Origin: Mactromeris polynyma
Taxonomy: Eukaryota > Mollusca > Bivalvia > Venerida > Mactridae
Direction: 5' to 3'
Length of the DNA stretch: 64,000 nucleotides
NCBI GenBank assembly: GCA_032209605.1
Contig: JASFXZ010000026.1
Location: 3,782,001 to 3,846,000 of the forward strand
Part shown: positions 1 through 11,151 of the stretch, piece by piece
Layout: each line of letters starts with the position of its first letter
Position numbering within the stretch: position 1 is the first letter of the stretch
Translations under genes and position numbers: made by a program
The notes under the pieces: model-generated
Told to the model about the DNA's origin: nothing
What the model saw: the letters and a program-made list of their open reading frames with translations, nothing else
The model's database searches: none

Positions 1-660
1 ATTTCTTCCTTTTTAAATGATTATTTAGCCCCCGACAGTATGTGTCTATGAAATTTCCGGACAACCCTCGTACGTATACAGTAATGCAACAAACCAAACA
101 TGCTATCTATTCATAAAGGAATGTCTAACATACGAATATAAACCCAAGGGAAATGTGAACAGTATTGGATTTCCAATTCAGCAGAAGAAAAAAAATTCCA
201 AGACTTCTGACTGATCATTAATATAATATACTTATAAATAATAGGTACTACCCTAGCAATATAACACAGATGTTATACTGTGGAAAACATGATAAATGAC
301 TAAAATATCACTATTTGAGGATTTTAAATGAAACAGAGTTAGAGCGAGAATTATACTCAGTACATTTAAAAAAATGCAAAATGTAAGATTTCTCAAATTT
401 CATGAACTTACCTAGGGATGCAAGATAAGAACTTAACATGATATTATTTCATATTACCTTTACATAGTGATGAATGCTAAACTTTCTTTCAATCAACAGG
501 TATTTTCATATCGAAATGAGTTTTAAAACACACTAAAATGACATTTAAAAGGTATAAAAATGTGCGTTTTTAAATGTACTGAGTATATTTCAATCATATG
601 TATCCACAAAGATATTCTATAAGTAAAAAAATAATTATTTATACTGAAGTGAAAGGGAGA
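1..660. other. Downstream of the caspase-like gene
   Basis: AT-rich sequence, presumably 3' UTR and flank of the minus-strand caspase. I see no other gene or clear repeat. Confidence 0.5.
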
Positions 661-710
661 TTAGAAGAAAAAGCAATCCATATGCGACAAGGGAGGTAAA
701 TCTTGTTCAG
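661..710 (-). CDS. Caspase-like gene, last coding exon
   Basis: Acceptor gttttag/CTGAAC in the phase expected from the preceding exon. It encodes (S)EQDLPPLSHMDCFFF and a TAA stop at 663-661. The pattern Q..P..(S)....(L/F)F resembles the final strand of caspase p10. About 20 residues normally found between the p10 helix and this strand are missing, so either a small exon was not recognised or the gene has lost it. Confidence 0.55.
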
Positions 711-3700
711 CTAAAACAGTACACAGTATATAATATACAGGCTGTCAACTCACCTCTTTTAAAAAAGTAGTGACAAAGTATGGCTATATTTTTTTTAAAG
801 TAGGGCAAAAGTAGCGATTTTATTGCCTAAAAGTAGGGATAGTAAGGGATGATTCCTTACCTTTGGAATATCAAATATGATAAACATTCACTGCATTATT
901 CATTCTCCATGATTAGACCTTCATGCATGTGAAATAAATATTTGGAGTTAACGCCTCAAATTTGAAAAAAAGTAGGGAGCAAGTAAAAAGTAGGAAAAGT
1001 AGGACCCACTTATACAGCCTGAATATAGTATACACATTAAACTGGAGGGAGGGGTCCCTGAAACAATAACATTAAAGAAATTTACAAACCCCTTTCAGCA
1101 AGTTAATGAAATGCTCTGATTTAGCATGGTGACACAACATGTGAGATAAACCCAGCAAAAACTGGGAACTATATTGTTTGCCTTCTGGATCCACATCTGA
1201 AATAAAAAATGGAAGTTAAAATCATTCATCAAAATTAAAACATACAGTATACAAGAAGTATTATTTTACTATTTAGGAGAATATTGTATATGTGAAAACA
1301 AAAGAATTCATCACATGTGTGTAGGTCAATCAAAAGCAAACAATTATGAAAAATTGCCGAAAAAATTGTCATAATTTGCACAGCTAATCCAACTAAAACA
1401 TAGACTATGAGTGCTGTTATGGGATTTACAACCTCTTCTGTAAGGGACACCATTTCAAGAAAACAAAACACATGATGTCACTATTTGCAAGCTGGAAACA
1501 ATATATACTCCATATGGTCACTTTGTAATCATATTGCCATATCGGGGCAAATATTGCTTACTGTAAGTAAATTAAGACGTCACATGTGTTTTCTGGAAAT
1601 GATGTCACTCAAACAAGAGGTTGGACATCGTATAGTGGTGCTCATATATAATGTTCTCTCTTTTCCAGAGGCTGTATTGTACTCTCAAACCACCCAAACT
1701 GCAGTACATGGTACTAAAAGACCTTATGTTAGTTTGATATGTTTCTAAACTGAAAGTAGCTGATTTAAGTAAAAAAAACGAAAGTAGGAATTTTGACAGA
1801 TCTATAAAAAAGGATATGAAGCATTGGGTTTTATTACATTGGAAACTTTTTTATTGCAAATTATATCAAATTAAGTGAAATAAATAATATTTTCATCGGC
1901 CACAATGCCATGCCTTACCAAATAGTGTAAACCTAGAAATGTTCACAACAACAATATTTTGCTTTTTCCATTGATAGACTATTTCCCAACAACAAATGTT
2001 TCCATTTCTAATGACACCGAGACAAATCGCTTATATTAAATAGCATAATATTACAGAAGTAAATGTATTTAATATATATTTAAAAAAAAAGAAATATATA
2101 TACATTTATTGTTTCGATAAATATGTATACATGTACATGTATACGTAAATGAAATAACTACAAGTATAACTGTTACAGTTATTTTGAGCATTGATATTGT
2201 TTGTTTCATTTCCCCCACTTTGTTTCCCTCATGTAAGCCTTATCACCATATATCAGTCCTTAGAGGAAAATGGCAATTGACAATAACAATAGCTATAAGC
2301 TTTCCCAGAATGACTATCCTCGTGAAGTTTGCTAACTTGAAGTGTGACTATACTAATGATTTAGATATGAGAAATATTTAAAGGCCCACGTTAGCCTCGA
2401 ACCCGTGACCCCAAGGGTGACAATGCTTAACATTGTTGAGGTCATTGATTTGATTCCAGTATGGGTCATTCAATAGTTCCAGTATTTGGAATTAACTTTC
2501 TTCCATTCAAAGTAATGTTAAAGCCACAAGGACTTGTGCTTCTTTCTATGGGATACATGAAACAAAATTAATATGACAGTACTAATGGCACTTATCAGCG
2601 CTCGACATAATTTCATACATTAATAACATACTGCTTTAAGGCTTTAGAATAGAATAATAACACAGAGCTGCTATGTATTGATACAAAATGTAAGTATCAT
2701 ATAACAATATTCTATGTAAAATCCACAGGAGATTGTCTTGAGTTCTTTCCCTTTAATTCCCATCTCGAGTGCTCTCCCTTTGCCCCTTCTATACATACTA
2801 CAAGTTGTTTTGAATCATTTCTTATGAGAACTCCATCAATTCTAGATGGATTTGCATAAAGAATGTGTCATTTGAAAGATATTATTCATGAATAGAATGT
2901 GGTGCATGTCTTGGACATATTGTGATGATTTGAATGTTTTTAAGGCCTCTTAAGGAAAGAGGTCAGGTGAGAAAAGCATTAGACTCCTTGAAGTGTATTA
3001 ACATATATAGAAGGGGCAAAAAGAGAGAACTCTAGATGGGAAATAAAGGTAAAGAACTTGTGACAATCCTGTGTGGCACAATCATCATCATTTCTACTGC
3101 ATTCAGTTTAGTCTCTCCAGGGTTGTCCTCCCTTGAGCAACAACCTCTCCTCAACAACTGCATAAAACATTTTCTATAGCATACATTTGCTATCAATTTA
3201 AGTTCTCATGATCAACAACAGCCAAACTGTGATCTGGAAGGGATGCACTGAACTTACCGGCAGTTGTTGCCATAGCAACTAGAATGTCATTATTATTTTC
3301 GAGGGTCAGTGGGTCGGACAATGACTGTTCAGAGCTACTTGTATGCATACTAGCTTGTGTATCTGTAGTATTGTCGGACAATGCTGGAGATGCAAGTTGT
3401 AAATCTGACAAAGATGTTTCAACAGCTTTCATCTGTTCATCTTCTTTACTTTCTGGAGCGTCTCCACCTTGTGGAATCTCTAGAATAAATAAAAATAAAA
3501 TTCAAACACTGTCATGTATTCTGTATGAAACTATGACAATACAAAGTCATACACAAACATCAAGGAAAAGTAGCATTAAACATCAAGCTCTTGCTTCAAT
3601 ACAATGTATTCAAAAGAGGAATCTGCTGAGAGACAAATACAGTCGAACCTCGTTCATTCAAATTCTTCAGGTTCGAAATCTGACTTCAAATAGCCCATTT

Positions 3701-6700
3701 CAATTTGATGTATCTAAGATAATCCATCGGTACCTAATATTTATTTCAGATGATACCGACTATTCAAATAAATAATAGTTCGATTAACCAAGGTCAGACT
3801 GTATTTTCATTATATTTACCTTCAACTACAACATGTGTTTTGATTCTAAATAACACACACAAGAGTATATTAGAACTTTCAAACTGTTTTAAGGCAATTT
3901 GGCCTATTTTCTTATTCCATGTATTAGCCAATGAATGAGATGTTGCAACTGACAATACATTTATTTATTGTTCTCGTTTAACAGGAATTGTCTGCATCCA
4001 TGCAACTTATGACAGTACACAATAATCAATATATGCTAGAGCACAAACACTACTACATACATCATCACCTACAGCAACAGCATTAACACAGACACCCATA
4101 TTTACCTCATCATCAGCAGCAGTGACAACAGCAATACAATCACCACTATCTATCTTATCATCATCAGTAGCACCAACACAATCACTCATATTTACATCAT
4201 CATCAGCAGCACTAACACAATCACCCATATTTACATCATCATCAGCAGCAGTGACAACAGCAACAAAATCACCATTATCTATCTTATCATCATCAGTAGC
4301 ACTCAACACAATCACCCATATTTACCTCATCATCAGCAGCAGTGACAACAGCAACAAAATCACCAATATCTATCTTATCATCATCAGTAGCACTCAACAC
4401 AATCACTCATATTTACATCATCATCAGCAGCACTAACACAATCACCCATATTTACCTCATCATCAGCAGCAGTGACAGCAACAACAAAATCACCACTACC
4501 TATCTTATAATCATCATCAGCAGCACTTACCCCCATATTTACCCAGGCATCATTATCAGAACAATATTAACCTTTCATTTTGACTCCACATGCTTGTACC
4601 AGGAAGAGTTTTGGAACGCCAGTCATTAAAGGGCATTCCTTGGCAGAGAACATGTTGATAATGTCTTGTACATTGACTTCTTTACCATCTTTACATATAA
4701 TGGTTCCCTTGCCACCATATGACAGAATCACCAGCATGAATATAGATAACTTTGTTGTTGCACTGTCTTGTGTCTTCTCCTCTTTTAACTGTTTCATTAA
4801 TTCCTGAAAAATATACAACAATTTCTAAAATATGCTGTCCAGGAATATGTGTAACATCTTTAACAAACATTTTCCCTTACACATTGTGCAGTATTCTGGT
4901 GCAAGGAGATGTTATGCTAATCATTCAAATACCTGAACAGGTTTAAGCATGAAATGTCTCTTTAAAACACATACAGAATTAATCTAGAAAAAACAAACTG
5001 GTATCTTCTTAGGCATATCAATTTGAAATGGGCTGTTCGAAACATATATTATTCAAAATAAAATTTCAAACTAGACGAATTAAAATAAACGATGTCCGAC
5101 TGTATTTGAAATTGCAAATTATAGAGCATTCCGTATTTTACAAAAGCACTCAATTTATCCTCCATAAAGACTGGTTATTTATTTACAGCTTCCAAAAAAC
5201 CCTGGTACAGTTTCATGCAAATGTATGCAGTTAAAATTTTTAACAAACTTGTATTCATATTACTGACTAACCAACCAACAAGAGCAATAAACATGGCTGA
5301 GTGGTTAAGGCATCTGTCTATGGAGTGCCAGGTTCAAGGTTCAAATCCCAGTATGGGTCTGTTCTAGTATGGCTGTTTGGTGAGCCGCCAGCTAATTAAA
5401 TAATGATTACTGTGTGCCTACCTGTCTGGTACCTGGCATAAAAGTTAAATAATCTGGAAGTAAATGTGCTCTGACAGTAGGTGTCACATACGTCAGAAAT
5501 GGGTGGCCCTTTAAGTAGGGGTGACTCTATGATAAATAAACACATCCTGTACTTTTTTATACCCCCACTTCTTTGACCGGGGGGGGGCATATGAACATAA
5601 ACACAATTACCTGTTCAGTAAGACTTGTGCAAGTATCCGTCTTAAAACCAAATTGCACGAGGACTTGGTAGAATCTAAAACTATCCATATCAGCAATTTT
5701 CCTGTCTTCAAATTTCTCGTTATCATAGTCTCTGTTACATATGATCAGTGCACGTCTTGTAAGATCTTTAGACATCGGATAAAGCTACAATAATTAAACA
5801 ATATTAAGCTGAAAGGGTTCTTTTGTGGAGCATTCTACTAATTGTCATGAACCATGATAGATCATTGGGTCGTAGTCATTTCAGGGCTCTAGAAAACTTG
5901 TCCCACACTAATGGAAATGTAAAATTTGACCTGTCCGACATAGGAAGCTAGTTTCCCCTAAATATAAGTCAAATACGTAACAAATAAACATACAAAATGA
6001 TAGCTCCACAATCTAAAATTAATATTCACATGTATGTGTTTGTGGGATTTTAAGATTTGACTTACAACTGAACAATTGCTGATGTTAGTTAGTTTTAAAA
6101 ACAGACTTCAACTCAACTGTTGGTAGCCCGATTCAGCATTAGACGAGTCCACGATGACAGGCTAGTGATGCATGAATATTCATTAGCATTTCTTGACAAA
6201 TGAAATGGATGATAACAAAAAAAAGGAATCTCCTTTGTGAAGAGCAATTGCTCAGAACCGTGATTTCATCCATAACTCCTCGGCAAATTCCGTGTCGCAT
6301 GAGGTGTTTGTCATGCCCCCAGATGACTTAATTTCCAACTTGACCTAGATTTTATAAAGGCAAACATTTTGACCAAGTCTCATATAAATCAAATTAAATC
6401 TGTAGTGTAAACAATGTTTTACTATAATTGGACCTAGTGACCTAGTTTTTGACCCCAGATGACCCAGTTGGTCTAGATTTTATTGAGTCAAACATTCTGA
6501 CAAAGTTTCATGCAGTTCAGGTAAAAGATGTTACCTCTATAGTGTTAACAATCTAAATTGTTGACAATGTATGACGATGAACACAGGGCGATCCCAACAG
6601 CTCACCTTGAGCACAAAGTGCTCAGGTAAGCTCAAATGTAGGAATTGTAGGAAAAGTAGGGCCCACTTGACAGCATGAGAAGATAATTGTAGGATAAACA

Positions 6701-9700
6701 ATAATACAAACATCATTTTCAAGTTGAGCATAAACATCTTCCTCACTGCATTGTTCCACTTTGAATTCAAGGCTACTCAAGCTCAGGTCCATTTGTACTG
6801 GCCAACCTGTAACATAATCAAATTGAATTCATCGGGTCAGATTTTTTTTCGATGCAGCCGTACTAACATGGCTTTGTTATTTGCATATCAGTGTTGTGAA
6901 AACCAATCAAGTCTTATGTGTAACACTAAACCAACTTCTCTTCAACCGAACAATATTCGTAATCTTGATGGAGATTAGTTAACATTACCGTTCCGAAATC
7001 CACTGAATTTCAGTAAATTAAAGAGGAAGATTCTAAGCCCTGATCATAACCATTAATTTTCAAGTAATTTCTTCCTAATTTTCTGTAAATATAAAACCAT
7101 GGATTGGAAACGTCCTACTATGCGTGTTTGAACTCTCATGAGTAATGAGAATTTCTTCCAAGAACTAACCCGCGATTAAAAATTTGCGACATCCGCCATA
7201 TCGTTTCTGAATCGAGAGAAGCTAACATTTTGAGCCGCCATGATCGTCATTTCTGAAGTCTTGAAGACATATAAGTGCTAATAAAAAATCCAGGAACGAA
7301 CGGAAATGAATGGAGATTACCGACTATCGCCGATCGATAAAGTGGTGGAAATGCACGGTACATACCGAGTGTGCGCTAAGGATTTGGGTAAATTATTTCT
7401 TGTTATCATTTCACTGATGTCAGTCAGTTTCCAATCCATGGTTTAAGTATATACATTTGTATCCGTGACCGTTACCATTAAATACTTAGAAAAGCTTCCC
7501 ACTGCAGAAATACTGCTTGCCAGACTACACTAATAATCAGGAAATATGAGTACATACCCCTTTGTGGATAAATAATTTTGTAAATTCTTTCGTCATCGAA
7601 CAACGGTGTCTCAGCTTTACCCTTTGTACCCTGTCTCAAATCTCGTTCCTTTTCGACATCTGTTGGAGTACTCACAGGTTGCGTACTCGTGGAAAAACTT
7701 CCTTTGTTTGTTGGCTTTGATGGGGATGAACTACTTGCAATAGGACTCACTGATCCCTTTGATGATGTAACTTTCATTGGAACCTGTACAGGTACTGGCG
7801 TGGGATTTTGATTCCCATTTTTTTTCGATGATTGTGCATTACTTGCCTTGCCGGTTCCATCCTCAGCTGGGACAGGAGTAACTCCTGTCAATTTTATGTT
7901 TGGATCTAACTTCGTAGCAATGTGTCCTTGATGTGTCTTCATAAGAAATCCACAGAAAGAATCAAATGCTTCTGGGCCTCTTCTAGGAAGTGTATCTAAC
8001 AGTTTACGATGTCTTTCATTTTTTGTTCTCCCAGCCTGCAAGTAAAAACTAAAATGAGCCGTTCCACAATAAAACTTGTATGACTGACCAAAAATCCATT
8101 TTCAGGTTTTTGTATTTTCTAACTGATATATATTTTTCCAGATAATCAAATTCAACTGTATAGTTGTCATTAATTCATAATTGAAAAATAGTTTGATGGC
8201 AAATGCTAAAGTTCAACTAGAAGACAAACAAGAGGGCCATAATGGCCCTATATCCCTCACCTGAGTACATTGCCAAATTGGCCTCAAGAGAGTCCAAGAG
8301 AATTTTCACTTTGACCATGTGACCTATTTTTTGACCCCACATGACCAAGTATCACACTGGACTTGCATTTTATTAAGACAAACATTCTGATTAAGTTTTA
8401 TGTAGTTCTGGTAGAAAATGCAGCCGCCAGCCATAAGGATTTTCCATCATTTGATCATGTGATCTAGTTTTTGATCCCAGATGACCCAGTTTCAATATTG
8501 ACCTAGATTTTATTAAGGCAAACATTTTGACAATGTCTCATATAGTTAAAGTAAAAAATGTGACGTCTGGAGTGTTAACGAGGTTTTACTTTAATTGGAC
8601 CTAGTTTTTGACCAGGGTTGGCATGGTATTTACCGGTGCGGTATTTACCAGTGGTAATTTCCGGTATTTCCCGTACTGGGAAATACTCTTTTAATTCAAG
8701 AAAGTGGGAAATACTGGGAAATACGCCAAATTTCAGCAAAATGTAGTCTATTATGACCAAAAATGTAGAACCATCAGAGTCTATCATATCAGTATAAATC
8801 ATAAACAGGATCTTTAGGCTTCATGTTTGACTGTCCTAGAATCAGAAGTTGGATGTGCTTTTCACCATATTATCATAGTACATTATAAAAGCAATTATTT
8901 TGAGAGAGTGAATGTTAAGAGCTGAGATTTGTGATTTTTTTTTCACTCTTTTGACTGATATTAAGTGATATTGGATTGATTATACATGTCCAACAATGTG
9001 CTGTTACTTTGTTTGTAGCATACTATTTAGTAAAGAAGTGCCTTGGGCTATGCTCTGTGTTTTGTGTCACTTAATAATCCATCAATAATCTGGTCTAGAG
9101 AGGGTATGACCAAACCTAGAGGTTAAACTTATGGTCTCAACAGTATTTCCAAGGAATTACCAGTATTTCCAGTCTTTTTGCCAACCCTGTTTTTGACCCC
9201 AGTAGATTTAGCTTTCTTTGAGAAAAACAGACTAGGTTAAAACAAAAAGATGTTACCTCTAGAGTGTTAACAAGCTTAATTGTTGACGACGGACAATTGA
9301 CGACGGATACAGGGTGATCCCAATAGCTCACCTTGAGCACTTCGTGCTTAGGTGAGTTAAAAATCAACATATTGCATAATAAATATAAGTGTTGACAGTT
9401 GTGTACTCCAAAGTCTATGAAGATTTCAATAATAACCATACTGGGAATGAAGTGTGTTTCAAAGTAATATCAGCAATTTTCACGGGGTCATTAGAAACGC
9501 AAACATTTATAGTCGCTAAATACTCTATCAATGAAAAAATGGTGAAATACTGTTGTCGCGAACATTTCTAGGTTTACAGTATTACAAACACAATTTATTC
9601 ACTACTATAAATTTATGCTCTTTGATTTCTTACCATAATATCTTGCACCATACTGTTTGTTAAAATATTTTTTTCTGAAAGAAGATCACAGATTCCTTCC

Positions 9701-10358
9701 AAATCCTCCATCTCTTGTATCACATATGTACGATTCTCTCGCAAAGCTGCCCTATGGGTTTCGTCCATACTGAAAAGGAGAGCTGAAATTAGGCTCACTT
9801 AACTCATCAGCTGATCCTTAAGTGGTGACTGGGCCCGGACCCCCCTGAGATTTTGACAAAAATATATTTTTCTTTTAAAATCCTGTATCCAGAGGGAGTC
9901 CAACAATACAAAGGCCTTATACTGTAAGACCTGGACCCCCTGACGAAAATTGCCGGATCCCCGCTTGTAACTATTTATTAATTGAACATTATGTTGAGAC
10001 AGCCAAGCTGAAGTGTGTTAAGGAATGAATTCACCTCAAAAATCAGGAAAGTGGTTTTTAAAAGTCAAAGAGGGAAATGTAACTGTATCGAGCAGCAAAT
10101 TATGATAAAGAAAGTGAGATGCTTTGACAAATTAGAAAGTGGATGGAGTATACATATTCATCTCATTCTGGTCATTACGATGTCCAGACAAATTTGACAA
10201 TTACTCAACTGTGTTAGTGTGTACAAAGTTCAAACTTACAAAGTACAAATATATATCCGATATTTTCATTATCAAATTACATAGCCAATATTTTCACTTA
10301 GTTAAATTTCTAGGCTCATAAATGTTAACCATTATTAACAAAAACTTTTCGACATACC
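661..10358 (-). CDS. CARD-containing caspase-like protein, probable pseudocaspase (whole gene)
   Basis: Coding exons on the minus strand, in order: 9768-9634, 8035-7558, 5765-5611, 4803-4572, 3479-3258, 1196-1086 and 710-661; the last three numbers of the stop codon are 663-661. They total 1383 nt, 460 aa plus stop, with phases agreeing at every join. Layout is CARD (about 1-90), Ser/Pro/Thr-rich linker (about 91-190), p20-like (about 200-330), long acidic linker, p10-like. This is the caspase-2/9 initiator plan; such proteins are recruited by CARD-CARD contacts to platforms in the cytosol or nucleus. The Cys of QAC (C328) is present. The His of SHG is Tyr (Y285), the p10 P1-pocket Arg is absent, and the p10 end is about 20 residues short, so protease activity is doubtful. 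An untranslated first exon probably ends at 10358 (AAG/GTATGT). The join into 5765 uses a weak AG; the better AG at 5785-5786 is out of frame. The gene runs head to head with REV1. Confidence 0.8.
738..1021. mobile_element. 284-bp MITE rich in agtaggg
   Basis: Short TIRs caggctgt / acagcctg with flanking aatata on both sides. The same family, reversed and expanded, is at 29113-29555. It lies in the last caspase intron. Confidence 0.75.
1086..1196 (-). CDS. Caspase-like gene, p10 core
   Basis: Acceptor atttcag/ATGTGG; the in-frame phase 1 donor is GTTT/GTAAAT. Encodes VDPEGKQYSSQFLLGLSHML followed by CHHAKSEHFINLLKGV. It aligns with the caspase GSWFIQ-L block and the following helix, but GSW is SSQ and the substrate P1 Arg five residues before is Glu. 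If the donor is not used, the frame stops after CKFL, giving an alternative end. Confidence 0.65.
1406..1647. mobile_element. CRE-type palindromic MITE, copy a
   Basis: About 240 bp, both ends related to tatgagcgccgctgtacgat, inverted halves meeting around ccatatgg. It is in the caspase intron just upstream of exon 1086-1196. The CRE-like cores are degenerate here (gacgtcac, gatgtcac). Confidence 0.8.
3258..3479 (-). CDS. Caspase-like gene, inter-subunit linker and first p10 strand
   Basis: Acceptor tattctag/AGATTC, donor GCCG/GTAAGT, phase 1 in and out. Encodes a 60-residue acidic, Ser/Thr-rich linker, much longer than in executioner caspases, then NNNDILVAMATTA. The last part corresponds to the D.l..y(A/S)T strand that opens p10. 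The linker has several D-x-x-D-like stretches (for example SLSDLQ, SLSDPL) but no tested cleavage site. Confidence 0.75.
4040..4535. repeat. Tandem repeat of catcatcagcagc-type units in a caspase intron
   Basis: Units of 39 bp and multiples with tcatcatcagcagc, cacaatcacccatattta and acaacagcaac. It lies between the exon ending at 4572 and the exon starting at 3479. It reads as Asp-rich peptide on the minus strand, but the frame stops right after the donor, so retention would not extend the caspase. Confidence 0.85.
4572..4803 (-). CDS. Caspase-like gene, p20 catalytic region with His replaced by Tyr
   Basis: Starts ttttcag/GAATTA in phase 0 and ends ATGAAAG/GTTAAT in phase 1. The catalytic block reads FMLVILSYGGKGTII where active caspases have LSHG. 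The codon is TAT, one transition from CAT, on the minus strand of the stretch around 4718. Further on KLFLVQACGVKMK contains the nucleophile Cys, but the RG after QAC is GV. The surroundings (CKDGKEV, IINMF, CPLMTGVPK) are otherwise well kept, so the domain probably still folds. Confidence 0.85.
5291..5590 (+). mobile_element. SINE with Ser/Leu-tRNA-like head
   Basis: Head ACATGGCTGAGTGGTTAAGG and box B GGTTCAAATCCC, then a body containing GGCCCTTTAAGTAGGGGTGA and an end near ttttatacccc. It lies in the caspase intron, ending about 20 nt from the exon at 5611. The same family, reversed, is at 21689-21930. Confidence 0.75.
5611..5765 (-). CDS. Caspase-like gene, start of p20-like domain
   Basis: Encodes DLTRRALIICNRDYDNEKF followed by EDRKIADMDSF, matching the beta-1 strand and the conserved N..F...R..(GT)..D block of caspases. 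The p20 Arg (of EDRK) is kept, but the usual Gly-Thr/Ser before the Asp is IA. It ends LTEQ/GTAATT in phase 0. The acceptor is ambiguous. The in-frame one is AG at 5766-5767. A stronger AG at 5785-5786 would add LYPMSK in another frame and needs either an unseen micro-exon or a frameshift. Confidence 0.75.
6300..6635. repeat. Dispersed repeat, related to 8225-9355
   Basis: Shares atgacttaatttccaacttg-type phrases, tgacctagatttta and the terminal gctcaccttgagc hairpin. Confidence 0.65.
7094..7444. mobile_element. 351-bp element with perfect 18-bp TIRs
   Basis: aaaccatggattggaaac at 7094-7111 and its exact reverse complement at 7427-7444. The interior is less AT-rich than the surroundings. On the plus strand it carries a short open stretch, ATG at 7307, MNGDYRLSPIDKVVEMHGTY and RVCAKDL up to a GT donor-like site at about 7388. 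Whether this is a captured exon is unknown. It lies in a caspase intron. Confidence 0.7.
7558..8035 (-). CDS. Caspase-like gene, second half of CARD plus linker
   Basis: Starts after acceptor cttgcag and ends AGG-G/GTATGT (phase 1). Residues 46-88 contain RKLLDTLPRRGPEAF and the H-QGHIA helix typical of caspase-2-type CARDs. Then follow about 100 residues rich in Ser, Thr, Pro and Lys without obvious fold, and finally FDDERIYKIIYPQR, which leads into p20. The linker is a usual site of processing, but no clear caspase autocleavage motif stands out. Confidence 0.85.
8225..9355. repeat. Older dispersed repeat interrupted by the hAT element
   Basis: Starts agagggccataatggcccta, has repeated phrases such as gacctagtttttgacccc, and ends ctcaccttgagcacttcgtg. 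A shorter relative occupies 6300-6635, ending ctcaccttgagcacaaagtg. Both are in caspase introns. No protein coding seen. Confidence 0.75.
8613..9189. mobile_element. hAT-like non-autonomous element with 8-bp target duplication
   Basis: Ends cagggttggca and tgccaaccctg, flanked by the 8-bp TSD tttttgac at 8605-8612 and 9190-9197. The interior contains inverted copies of ggtatttcc-like motifs. It is inserted into an older repeat (8225-9355), giving a relative age. Confidence 0.92.
9634..9769 (-). CDS. Caspase-like gene, exon with start codon and first half of CARD
   Basis: The exon opens after a good acceptor (tccttttcag) with T-ATG. The start codon at 9768-9766 gives MDETHRAALRENR, and the exon ends DIM/GTAAGA at 9634. 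The 45 residues match helices 1-3 of a CARD, with the pattern L-EKNILT near the end as in caspase-2. I chose this ATG because it lies at the usual distance from the CARD core and is the second base of a spliced exon, so the upstream exon is probably untranslated. Confidence 0.85.
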
Positions 10359-11151
10359 TTGTAATTTTTGTTCACCTTTCGAAAGGCGGAAATTGTTGAA
10401 ACAATACCCTTCTACTTTCTGTTTCAAGAACAGGACGATAGTCCGAGATGAATGCGATTCACCGAGTGTCCGAGATGTTTCGAGTGTCACAGCTCTTCAA
10501 TTTAGAGATTGGCGGGAGTTATCATGAAAAAGTTCTCGCAATGTGATCGGTGCTGATGAAAGTCAATGATAGTGAGTGACAGTACGTACATGAATCAGTT
10601 ACACCTGTTCGAATAAGTCTGCTTTGATTGTCCCATTTCTTCGATTTTCGAATATTATATATTGCTTAATGTGGGATGTCATAAATTTCGACCCAAAGAC
10701 AATTCGACCTCGGTATATTACGACCCCAGCTTTTTGTTTGAAATAGACAAAATAAATTATAATTGTTATAATCAGATTTTATATTTAAATGTCAATTATA
10801 GTTACGATTCACATATATGTATATACCCATTTATTGTCTCTTTTTGATTCAAAATAGTCGAAGGATCGACTGTATATCAACAAATTTCTGTTAGAAATTA
10901 TGAAACAGCACTTTTCTGGAGGTTGTAGATATTGAGCATTGAATCATTGGGATAACAACTATTGGTACAATATGAAATGGTTTTGTTATTGTTTTTATTA
11001 CTGAATACAAAAAAATAATCAGAATTGTTGGCGTTTTTCCTTATGGGTGATGGATGCTTTGACACTCATGCCATGTGTCAACCCTGTCTAGAAATGCTAT
11101 ATTTTTTCAGACAGAGCCTTGGTCGGCATGAACTCATTACATGATTGAACA
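10358..11151. promoter_or_regulatory. Probable shared (divergent) promoter region of caspase-like gene and REV1
   Basis: The first, untranslated caspase exon ends at 10358 on the minus strand and the REV1 start codon is at 11152 on the plus strand. The few hundred bases between, especially 10420-10620, are less AT-rich and free of recognisable repeats, while 10640-10870 looks repeat-derived. No TATA box was identified. If the REV1 first exon begins at the acceptor-like cag at 11110, its leader contains two tiny upstream ORFs, starting at 11129 and 11141. Confidence 0.4.

Noticed and set aside
4007..4315. Asp-rich 102-codon frame on the minus strand
   Set aside because: Repeat translation within a caspase intron; the frame does not join either neighbouring exon.
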